Position numbers and translations under genes: made by a program. A model generated the notes under the pieces. The model did not search any database. It was given only the letters and a program-made list of their open reading frames with translations, and had not been told where the DNA came from. This document shows positions 8,461 to 15,091 of a stretch of 45,596 nt of DNA, piece after piece (the first letter of the stretch is position 1; the number at the start of each line of letters is the position of its first letter). The stretch spans positions 1 to 45,596 of the forward strand of contig JAQUAF010000046.1 in NCBI GenBank assembly GCA_028687435.1, written 5' to 3'. The stretch is from Verrucomicrobiia bacterium. GTDB lineage: Bacteria > Verrucomicrobiota > Verrucomicrobiia > JABWAM01.

Positions 8461-9477
8461 ATGAAAAAAGGCATTGCGATTGGCGGCAACTGGCTGCTGG
8501 ATTATGTGAAGGTGGTGGATGTCTATCCGGAGCAGGATCATCTGGCGAACATTCTCTCCCAAAGGCAGGGCAATGGGGGGTGCGCTTACACAACCCTCAA
8601 GGATCTGGCCAAACTGGGCGCCCCATTCCCCCTGCAAGGCTTGGGAATGGTGGGCGAGGATGCCGCCGGGGATTGGATCGTCAAGGATTGCCGGGCGCAT
8701 GGCATTGACATGAGCCGCGTGAAGCGAACCGGCAAGGCCCCGACATCCTACACCGATGTGATGACGGTGGCGGAGGGAGGAAGAAGGACGTTTTTCCACA
8801 ATCGAGGCGCCAACGCATTGTGGAGTCCGGATGATGTGAAGATCGATGGTTTGACCTGCCGGATTTTTCACCTGGGTTATTTGCTGTTGTTGGACCGGTT
8901 TGATCTGCCGGATGAACGTTATGGGACGGTGGCCACCCGTTTCCTTGCCCGGCTGCAGGAGCGGGGCATCAAGACCTCCATCGACGTGGTCAGCGAGGAC
9001 AGCCGGCGATACGCAAAAGTGGTGCGTCCCGCTTTGCGGCATGTGAACTACGCGATTTTGAATGAGGTGGAGGTGGGGCGGACAACCGGATATGAATTGC
9101 GCCGGCGCGACGGTTCCCTGGATGAGAAAGCCTTGCGGCGTTCCGGCGAAACCCTGTTCCGGCTGGGGGTGAAAGATTTGGTGGTGGTGCATTTTCCCGA
9201 GGGAGGATATGCCCGGACGGCGGATGGACGCGAGATGTTGCAGCCATCGGTGCGGTTGCCCAAGGGATACATCAAGGGCACGGTTGGCGCCGGGGATGCC
9301 TTTGCCGCTGGCGCGCTTCTGGCCATTCACGAGGATGCCCCCATGGAGCAAATTCTGGAGGACGGCGCGTGTGTGGCCGCGGCATCGCTGGCCAGCGAAA
9401 CCGCCTCGGATTCAATTGCCGCCTTGAGGAAGGCCCGCGCCTTGGGACGAAAATTCGGCTTTCGCAAAAACGGTTGA
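8461..9477 (+). CDS. PfkB family carbohydrate kinase
   Basis: A 338-residue ribokinase-fold kinase starting at the ATG at 8461, with an AAGGAG ribosome binding site at about 8447-8452. The N-terminal PfkB signature is seen in QGNGGCAYTTLKDLAKLGA and GLGMVGEDAAGDWI. The C-terminal signature GTVGAGDAFAAGALLAI carries the anion hole and catalytic Asp at about residue 277. Members phosphorylate sugars or nucleosides with ATP in the cytoplasm. Because it is translated directly behind the lyxose-isomerase-like gene (11 bp), its substrate is probably the isomerase product or a related ketose; this is inference. Confidence 0.88.
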   Translation: MKKGIAIGGNWLLDYVKVVDVYPEQDHLANILSQRQGNGGCAYTTLKDLAKLGAPFPLQGLGMVGEDAAGDWIVKDCRAHGIDMSRVKRTGKAPTSYTDVMTVAEGGRRTFFHNRGANALWSPDDVKIDGLTCRIFHLGYLLLLDRFDLPDERYGTVATRFLARLQERGIKTSIDVVSEDSRRYAKVVRPALRHVNYAILNEVEVGRTTGYELRRRDGSLDEKALRRSGETLFRLGVKDLVVVHFPEGGYARTADGREMLQPSVRLPKGYIKGTVGAGDAFAAGALLAIHEDAPMEQILEDGACVAAASLASETASDSIAALRKARALGRKFGFRKNG

Positions 9478-9485
9478 AAGAGCCA

Positions 9486-9971
9486 TCAAAAGATCTGCAG
9501 TCTTTTCTGCATTTCTTCCTTCTGCTTTTGCTCGGTCTGGCGAAGGGTGCTTAATTGAGTTTCCGCGTAGATCCTGGCTGCAATGATCAGAGTGGGGGGC
9601 TTGTCGAAAGTCCAAGCCTTGGCCATGTCGTCCAAACGCACCCAACTGATGATGGTTGTGGTGATGGAGTCGTCTTTTTCAATCCAGACCGATCCGCTTT
9701 TGTTGATATCCAGGAGCCGGTTGATTTCGTCCAATGTGAGAGGACTGTCGTTGGTGTGTTTGAAGGCTTCGTAGGCGCTTTTTCCGTCAATGAACACCAC
9801 CCGGACGGCATATCCGCTGGCGGTGTATTGTTTGGCCAGTCCTGTTTCCTTTGGGTTCTTGACAACGGTTCCCTTGCCGTAACGTTCCTCGATCTGGCTT
9901 TCGGTTTCGCCCAGGCGCGCCCACAGGGTGAGGGACGAAAAAAATAATAGAACAAGCGCGGAAATTTTCAT
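9486..9971 (-). CDS. Small secreted protein of unknown function
   Basis: A 161-residue protein started at the ATG at 9971, which gives a short signal peptide (MKISALVLLFFSSLTLWA). The mature part begins LGETESQIEERYGKG, a pattern seen in small secreted PVC proteins whose first helix precedes a beta sheet (YAVRVVFIDGKSAYEAF). The C-terminus is a charged helix (QTEQKQKEEMQKRLQ) that may form a coiled coil. It is convergent with the PfkB gene (8 bp between stops). The function is not recognised. Confidence 0.6.
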   Translation of the reverse strand: MKISALVLLFFSSLTLWARLGETESQIEERYGKGTVVKNPKETGLAKQYTASGYAVRVVFIDGKSAYEAFKHTNDSPLTLDEINRLLDINKSGSVWIEKDDSITTTIISWVRLDDMAKAWTFDKPPTLIIAARIYAETQLSTLRQTEQKQKEEMQKRLQIF

Positions 9972-10003
9972 GGCGTTTTTTTGAGATGGGCAAGAGCCTT
10001 GTT

Positions 10004-10678
10004 TTATTCCTGTTCGAAACGCAGGGTTCCCCATTCCTCCTGGCGGTGATAATTGAGAACGGCATGGGGCGAGGTGGAGGAATAGATGGGTTTTTCCCGT
10101 CCGTGGATGTAATCGTAGCGGCTGAAGGAAAAAAACCATTCCGTTCCGGGGAGGGGGCACGGTTGTTCACATGCGGTGTGGGAGGGAATTTCCGCATAAA
10201 CATGCCAGACCTGTTGGTCAGGGAAAATCCATGTGCGGCTTTCCATGACCTCCGGCCCGGTCAGGAAGAAGTCGGAAAGGGGGCGGGTTTTGCCGACGCC
10301 CAGATTTGCGACAGGTTCCGGAAAACGCAGTTGCAGCCGGTGGTTGTGCGGAGTCACATGCATTTCCATGTAGGATTGTTGAGGTTTGGGACGCAGGAAA
10401 ATTTCAAAAACGTCTCCCAGCCGCCAGGTTTCCTGGTTGAGATCAGTGGTGTTGTTGTAAATGTCCCGATCCGGCAGGGTTGCATGGACAAGAAGCGAAT
10501 CCCCCTGCCATCCGGCGCGGACCTCGGCGATGTTCAGGTCGGAGTCGGGTTGCGGTTGCCACGCCTGCTGCATGCGGCAAACCTGGGCTGACGCAAAAGC
10601 TTGTTGGATGGATTCCAGCCGGCTGTTGTCAAACGACGGCAGGGGATGACAGTGGAGGAGGGGAGGTTGGAGATTCAT
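10004..10678 (-). CDS. CBM9-like domain protein
   Basis: A 224-residue protein without a signal peptide. The middle segment shows the CBM9-like/DOMON-type pattern: IAEVRAGWQGDSLLVHATLP, DVFEIFLRPK and YMEMHVTPHNHRLQLRFPEP, which in related proteins form the sugar-binding beta sandwich. The end (WFFSFSRYDYIHG) also fits this fold. It may bind a carbohydrate or be an enzyme accessory in the cytoplasm. It lies between folB (23 bp upstream) and the small secreted-protein gene (32 bp downstream) in the same direction. A second CBM9-like gene is at 14287, with an export signal. Confidence 0.65.
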   Translation of the reverse strand: MNLQPPLLHCHPLPSFDNSRLESIQQAFASAQVCRMQQAWQPQPDSDLNIAEVRAGWQGDSLLVHATLPDRDIYNNTTDLNQETWRLGDVFEIFLRPKPQQSYMEMHVTPHNHRLQLRFPEPVANLGVGKTRPLSDFFLTGPEVMESRTWIFPDQQVWHVYAEIPSHTACEQPCPLPGTEWFFSFSRYDYIHGREKPIYSSTSPHAVLNYHRQEEWGTLRFEQE

Positions 10679-10701
10679 GAGGGGAATGGAATGATGCTTT
10701 T

Positions 10702-11100
10702 TTATCTTCGGCGCCGCAATGTTAATTTTGCCGGGCGGCGGCTTATCTTCACGCCTGCCGACCGGGCGTGGCGCAATGCGCCGGGTTTGTCCACCCGCAC
10801 ATCCGCCTGCCGGACGTCTTCGAATTCCAGGCAGGTTTCAGCGATGCGTTCCGCCAGGGCTTCGAGCAGGTTAAAACGGAATTTTTCGACGATTTGACGG
10901 ATGCGTGCGGCCACCGCCTGATAATCCACCGCATCACGGAAATCGTCTGATTTTCCGGCTTTGCGCAAACCGGCATGCAGAACAATGTTGACCAGGATCG
11001 GTTGTTTCTTTTGCCGCTCACGGGGATGGATTCCGATGAAGGTTCGCAGGCGCAGATCGCAAATATGGATGCGGTCCCGGTTATTATTTCTGAAAATCAT
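10702..11100 (-). CDS. folB: Dihydroneopterin aldolase (FolB-like)
   Basis: A 132-residue protein started at the ATG at 11100; a longer frame up to 11250 exists, but its first 50 residues do not look like FolB. The T-fold domain is recognised from RIHICDLRLRTFIGIHPRER, DDFRDAVDYQAVAARIRQIV and NLLEALAERIAETCLE, where the Tyr of VDYQ and the Glu of LLEALAERI correspond to conserved FolB positions. It converts dihydroneopterin to 6-hydroxymethyl-dihydropterin in folate synthesis; epimerase-like relatives (FolX) are the main alternative. No other folate gene is nearby. Confidence 0.8.
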   Translation of the reverse strand: MIFRNNNRDRIHICDLRLRTFIGIHPRERQKKQPILVNIVLHAGLRKAGKSDDFRDAVDYQAVAARIRQIVEKFRFNLLEALAERIAETCLEFEDVRQADVRVDKPGALRHARSAGVKISRRPAKLTLRRRR

Positions 11101-11332
11101 GGGATGGCTGTAATTTTGATGCAAAATCCGGGATAAAATCAACCGTTTTAAGGTTGCACGATGCGCTGTTGCAGCAGGCGGTACCGCCGGGGGCTGATGA
11201 AATGGGGGGATATCGAGAAACAACTCAAAACGGTCATTGAATTCAAACATGGCATTTGACCGTTCGATTCCAAAAGATCAGTCCCAACGCGAAGCCCGAA
11301 TCATCTGAACAGCCAATTGCAGGGCAGGGATT

Positions 11333-11518
11333 TCATCCAGGCGTTGACGGCGTGTCTTCCGTCAGCCATTGCTCCAGATTTCTGGTTTGCGGATCGAATG
11401 CGGCGCCGATCAATGTGATGGGCAGTCCCGTGGCCAGATATTTTTCGCAATAGCGCTTTTCGTGTGCGTTTATCTCCTTTTTTGCCAGCCGGCTGTGGAT
11501 TCGTTGAATCATTGCCAC
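11333..11518 (-). pseudogene. C-terminal tail of an AAA-ATPase-like/PD-(D/E)XK nuclease protein
   Basis: A 61-residue frame reading NAHEKRYCEKYLATGLPITL and IGAAFDPQTRNLEQW. This is the characteristic end of the large AAA-ATPase-like proteins carrying a PD-(D/E)XK_9 nuclease domain (A.QI....Y...Y...G....IG..F....RN...W). The ATPase and nuclease core are absent upstream, where pgpA occupies the DNA, and the frame overlaps the 3' end of pgpA by 10 bp. It is most likely a leftover of a larger gene. A small functional ORF is less likely. Confidence 0.45.
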
Positions 11519-11979
11519 TGAGAAAAAAGTCGCAGCAGATGGACGAAAAGGCAGGCGAGGAGGGCGGCTGCCGTGTCATCGGCGACGATGCCATAGCCGG
11601 AAGGGAGGCGTTGGAGGTGGGAGCAGGGCCAGGGTTTGAAAATGTCGATGAGGCGGAAGAGGATAAAGGCCGCGAGGAAGGTCTGCCATGTGGGGGGGAG
11701 GAGAAAAACGGCCAGGGGAAAGGCGGCGGCCTCGTCGATGACCACGCAGGGCGGATCGTGGCGTTGGAAAATTTTTTCAGCGGCGCTGGCGATGGGGACG
11801 GCCAGGGCAAGAAGGGCGAGGCATGTGGAGAGTTGGATGAACCAAGGCAGGGGGCTGAGAATCCAGGCCAGCAGCACGCCCGGGAGGGTTCCGAATGTGC
11901 CGGGGGCGAAGGGCAGAAAACCAATGCCGCCGCAGGTTGAAAGCAGGCGGATGAAGGAATGGCGGGGGACGAGAGACAT
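11509..11979 (-). CDS. pgpA: Phosphatidylglycerophosphatase A
   Basis: A 156-residue inner-membrane enzyme started at the ATG at 11979. Characteristic PgpA motifs are present: GGIGFLPFAPGTFGTLPGV near the N-terminus, DPPCVVIDEAAAFPLA (conserved Asp-Glu), and FRLIDIFKPWP followed by SGYGIVADDTAAALLA near the end. It dephosphorylates phosphatidylglycerophosphate to phosphatidylglycerol. Four hydrophobic segments fit the membrane location. An octamer repeat array lies directly upstream, so the promoter is either within it or beyond the tRNA-Pro gene. Confidence 0.88.
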   Translation of the reverse strand: MSLVPRHSFIRLLSTCGGIGFLPFAPGTFGTLPGVLLAWILSPLPWFIQLSTCLALLALAVPIASAAEKIFQRHDPPCVVIDEAAAFPLAVFLLPPTWQTFLAAFILFRLIDIFKPWPCSHLQRLPSGYGIVADDTAAALLACLFVHLLRLFSQWQ

Positions 11980-11990
11980 GAGAGATGGGG

Positions 11991-12042
11991 AAGGCACTAA
12001 GGCACTAAGGCACTGAGGCACTGGGGCACTCAGGCACTGAGG
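11991..12042 (+). repeat. Tandem octamer array (NNGGCACT x6)
   Basis: Six 8-bp units, AAGGCACT three times then GAGGCACT, GGGGCACT and CAGGCACT, run from 11991 to 12038 and end in GAGG. An inverted version (CCTCAGTG-CCCCAGTG-CCTTGG) lies at about 12119-12140, so the two arms could pair across an ~80-base loop. The array sits between the pgpA start and tRNA-Pro. Confidence 0.7.
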
Positions 12043-12118
12043 TTACAAGGTTGCATGAAAATTCTCATCGAGTTGGTTTGCTGTCGGGGTTCCACGAGAT
12101 CGGAAATTCAAGCTTTTC

Positions 12119-12140
12119 TCCTCAGTGCCCCAGTGCCTTG
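12119..12140 (-). repeat. Inverted partner of the octamer array
   Basis: CCTCAGTGCCCCAGTGCCTT here is the reverse complement of AAGGCACTGGGGCACTGAGG. It matches the 12015-12042 part of the upstream array at nearly every position. Together they make a long imperfect inverted repeat just downstream of the tRNA-Pro 3' end (the tRNA is on the minus strand), where it might act in transcript ending or be a transposon-type relic. Confidence 0.6.
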
Positions 12141-12169
12141 GCGCCTGAACAGAGCCCCTCTCCAGCGGG

Positions 12170-12243
12170 TCGAGCCGGCGAGATTTGAACTCGCGACCTT
12201 CTGCGCCCAAGGCAGACGCGCTACCAAACTGCGCTACGGCTCG
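12170..12243 (-). tRNA. tRNA-Pro (anticodon UGG)
   Basis: On the minus strand a complete cloverleaf can be folded. The acceptor CGAGCCG/CGGCTCG has C1:G72 as is usual for tRNA-Pro. The D arm is GCGC-AGTTTGGTA-GCGC, the anticodon stem is TCTGC/GCAGA with loop CTTGGGC giving anticodon TGG, and the T arm is GCGAG-TTCAAAT-CTCGC. The discriminator base is A. The 3' CCA is not encoded (CCC follows), so it must be added afterwards. Confidence 0.95.
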
Positions 12244-12378
12244 ACCCGGTGGAGCATGGGAAGCCTTTCAATGGGAAAGAGACTGGCCGATGTCCTGACA
12301 GAATCAAGAAAAAACGCTGGGTGATCCAATGATCGTCCCTTGTCTTTGGTGGGCTGAGTGAAAAATTTATATGGAAAT

Positions 12379-12407
12379 TTGACTTTTTGATTAAGTCCTG
12401 TTATTGT
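12379..12407 (+). promoter_or_regulatory. Sigma-70-like promoter of the regulator/sugar locus
   Basis: TTGACT at 12379-12384, a 17-base spacer and TATTGT at 12402-12407 form a good -35/-10 pair 26 bases before the ATG of the regulator gene. The surrounding DNA is AT-rich. TTATTGTTATTCTATCACATTATAG around the -10 may include an operator, but no clear palindrome is seen. Confidence 0.5.
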
Positions 12408-12432
12408 TATTCTATCACATTATAGGGAATTA

Positions 12433-13593
12433 ATGAATCTTGAGTTTGACATTCAGCGCGTTGAACCCGCACATGTGCAGATTGAGCGATTTGTCCGTCA
12501 TTGCATTCAGACAGGGCAATTGAATGTGATGGATCAATTGCCGACCACCGATGAATTGGCGCAAAAATGGCGGATTGACCGAAAAGAGGTTCAGAAGGCG
12601 ATGGCTCATCTTGCCGCGGAAGGTTTTGTCGAACGGCGGCGCAAGCGCGGCACTTTTGTGAAGTCTGCAAATGAAAGGGCCGTGCTTGGTGTGATGATTG
12701 GGCCAAGTTTGACGGAAGAAGACGCTTATTTATATCGTGCCATCCTGAAATTCATCCGGTTGGAGTTGATGGAAACAAAGGGGGAGGATTGGTTGTGTCA
12801 TGTGTACGATGGGTTGATTGAATTGAAAACGAGAGAAGATTATGAAAACTCCGCCGTTTACCGGCATTTCAGCAACGACCTTAAAAATTATTCCTTCAGG
12901 GGGGTGATTGATCTTTATGGGGGGCTAAAAGAGGAGGAAATTTTGAGATTGCCGTCCGGTTTGCCCTTGGTCCGGGCCGGTTCGCATCCGAAAAAATCCG
13001 ATGTTCTTCTGGATACCTTTGATTTTGGGAGGCAATGCGTCAGTTTTATTGCGGAAAAAGGGTTGAAGAAGATTATTTATGTGAGGACAGAAAAAAACCT
13101 TTCACATCATGTCTGGGATCTCGACGGGATTGAAGACAGGGTGCGGGCGTTGAATCTTCCTCCCATTGAGATTTGCCAGATGCAGGGGGGATGGCTCAAC
13201 GGGGGGCAGTTGGAAAGCGTGACATATGAGAAAACCTTGCAGATGATTGGACAGTGGGAGTCTTGCAAGGATCGGCGCCGGATGCCCGATGCCCTTTTGG
13301 TGTCGGACGATATTGCCACGCGCGGTTTGACCCGCGCGCTTGTCGCAAGCCGCAATGAAGACGTGCGGCGGTTGTTTGTGGCGACCGTGGCCAATGAGGG
13401 AATCGAGCATCCATATGGGATGCCGGTGGCGCGCTATGAATATTCACCAAGGGGAATAGCCCGCGCGTTGCTCGACATTTTATGGAGGCGGATGCGCCAT
13501 GAGGATTTGTCCGATCTGCCTGTCAGGATTCTGGGGAAAATCCGGACGGCAGGCAGGGGGCGAACGACAACAGTCTCGGAAGGGGAAGCATGA
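12433..13593 (+). CDS. GntR-HTH / LacI-type transcriptional regulator
   Basis: A 386-residue regulator. Residues about 14-77 form a GntR-type winged helix ([20 protein letters not shown], then [21 protein letters not shown]). From about residue 85 the protein follows the periplasmic-binding-protein-like effector domain of LacI/GalR regulators, with [19 protein letters not shown] corresponding to the last conserved beta-alpha unit. This GntR-plus-LacI arrangement is the AraR type and normally responds to a sugar. Its stop overlaps the start of the prepilin gene by 4 bp (ATGA), and sugar genes follow, so it probably controls this locus. Confidence 0.82.
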   Translation: MNLEFDIQRVEPAHVQIERFVRHCIQTGQLNVMDQLPTTDELAQKWRIDRKEVQKAMAHLAAEGFVERRRKRGTFVKSANERAVLGVMIGPSLTEEDAYLYRAILKFIRLELMETKGEDWLCHVYDGLIELKTREDYENSAVYRHFSNDLKNYSFRGVIDLYGGLKEEEILRLPSGLPLVRAGSHPKKSDVLLDTFDFGRQCVSFIAEKGLKKIIYVRTEKNLSHHVWDLDGIEDRVRALNLPPIEICQMQGGWLNGGQLESVTYEKTLQMIGQWESCKDRRRMPDALLVSDDIATRGLTRALVASRNEDVRRLFVATVANEGIEHPYGMPVARYEYSPRGIARALLDILWRRMRHEDLSDLPVRILGKIRTAGRGRTTTVSEGEA

Positions 13594-14267
13594 AAGGGCA
13601 TGAGAACGGTTTTACGCTTTTGGAATTGCTGGTGACCATCACTGTCATCTCGCTCATGGCGGCCTTGCTGTCGCCAGCCCTGGCCAAGGCGCGTGAAAGA
13701 GCCCGGCAGGCAAGCTGTCTTTTGAATCTAAGGCAGATTGGACTGGCCGCAATCAGCTATGCGGCGGATTACGAGGATTATCTTCCGATGGCATTGAATG
13801 ACACAAAAGCCATCAATCTGAGGAGCGCATGGAACACTTTGGGCGTCGACTGTTCGTATCTGACCAGGGGGATTGAGCAGGGTTGCCTGGATTGCCCAAG
13901 CGACAAGACCAGGACGAGATTTGTGCATTATCAGGGGTACTGGTGGGGGCGGTACAAGAACACCGGGGTTTGTTGGAACAAGGCCACGGGCTATGTCAAC
14001 GCCGGCGGGGCCGAGGTTTATCCGCAAAAGAAGCTTGCGGATCTCAGAACTCCCCATCTTGACGCCCTGGTGTTTGACGCCGAGGCCGGAAGCGTGAGCG
14101 ACGAGATTTATTACCATGCTGTGTCGCTTCTGGCGATTCCCTTCACGAGCATTCCCTGCCGGCGCCACAATGAGGGAATCAACATCGTTTTTTCCGACGG
14201 CCATGCCGGATGGTATGGCACGGAGAAATACAACGCCGAGCTTGCGGGAAAGGGCGATGTGAATTGA
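13590..14267 (+). CDS. Prepilin-like protein with H-X9-DG motif
   Basis: A 225-residue protein. The N-terminus has a type IV prepilin cleavage site: HENG followed by [20 protein letters not shown], with Glu at position +5. The rest matches the DUF1559-like group common in PVC bacteria, ending with [12 protein letters not shown] (H, nine residues, then Asp-Gly), the H-X9-DG signature. These are exported pseudopilins with unknown roles and are often next to sugar genes. Translation is coupled to the regulator (ATGA overlap). A second copy of this gene pair is at 43524-45430. Confidence 0.85.
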   Translation: MKGHENGFTLLELLVTITVISLMAALLSPALAKARERARQASCLLNLRQIGLAAISYAADYEDYLPMALNDTKAINLRSAWNTLGVDCSYLTRGIEQGCLDCPSDKTRTRFVHYQGYWWGRYKNTGVCWNKATGYVNAGGAEVYPQKKLADLRTPHLDALVFDAEAGSVSDEIYYHAVSLLAIPFTSIPCRRHNEGINIVFSDGHAGWYGTEKYNAELAGKGDVN

Positions 14268-14286
14268 AGGATTTTATCCGGAGCGA

Positions 14287-15024
14287 ATGATGAAGACTGG
14301 ATCTCTCATGTTGGTTTCAGCGTTTTGCCTGGCGCAGAGCCTTATTTTGGCGGAAGAAGGTGTTTTTACCGCGATCAAAGTAATTGCTCCTCCGGTGATT
14401 GACGGGAAATTGGATGATCAGCCATGGGAAAAAGCGTCCGAATACGGGGGGTTTGGCCTTTCGAACAAAAAGACGGCAAAGGAGCAGACATCGGCGCGCA
14501 TTTTGTATGACGAAAAAGGGATTTATTTTGGCCTTAAGTGCATCGAATTCAAGATGGACAGGATAAGCGCCAGCTTTGCCAGCAGGGGAAACTGTCTTTG
14601 GGGAAATGACTGCGCCGTGATTTTTTTGGATCCTCATCCCCATGACGAGATTTATTACCAATTTGCCGTCAATCCGCTGGGCGCCCAGTGCAACCTTCGT
14701 TTTCACGAACGACCGGGCGGCGCGTATTCGCATGCCTGGGCCAGCTACAATCTTTGGGATTGTGAATGGGAGGCCAGGTGTTCCATGGAAAAGAACGCAT
14801 GGATGGTTGAAGCGGCCATTCCCTATTCAGTCCTTGAAATAAATTCGAAGGTTGGCGCCGAATGGCGGGTGGGTTTCGGGAGGATCGAGAAGCCGCATGG
14901 CGAGTCGAGCCACTTGCCCGCTTTATGCAGTTGGGACAAACCCGAGACGTTTGGGCGTCTAAGGGGGATCAAGGCGGATTTCGGACGGTATGTTTATGCC
15001 GTTGAAACGCTTTTTGCAAAATGA
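14287..15024 (+). CDS. Exported CBM9-like carbohydrate-binding protein
   Basis: A 245-residue protein with a signal peptide (MLVSAFCLAQSLILAEE). The mature part begins with the CBM9-like opening APPVIDGKLDDQPWEKASEY, then ARILYDEKGIYFGLKCIE, CAVIFLDPHPHDEIYYQFAV and AWMVEAAIPYSVL, the standard order for this fold. Such domains bind sugar chains or act as small accessory proteins to glycosidases. It follows the prepilin gene by 19 bp and precedes the large glycosidase gene by 67 bp. ATG codons at 14287 and 14290 are both possible starts. The ligand is unknown. Confidence 0.8.
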   Translation: MMKTGSLMLVSAFCLAQSLILAEEGVFTAIKVIAPPVIDGKLDDQPWEKASEYGGFGLSNKKTAKEQTSARILYDEKGIYFGLKCIEFKMDRISASFASRGNCLWGNDCAVIFLDPHPHDEIYYQFAVNPLGAQCNLRFHERPGGAYSHAWASYNLWDCEWEARCSMEKNAWMVEAAIPYSVLEINSKVGAEWRVGFGRIEKPHGESSHLPALCSWDKPETFGRLRGIKADFGRYVYAVETLFAK

Positions 15025-15091
15025 TTCCAAGGACGGACTGACGGGTGGCGTGTGAACAATCCATGATGCAGGCCCCTACGAGAGGATTTTT

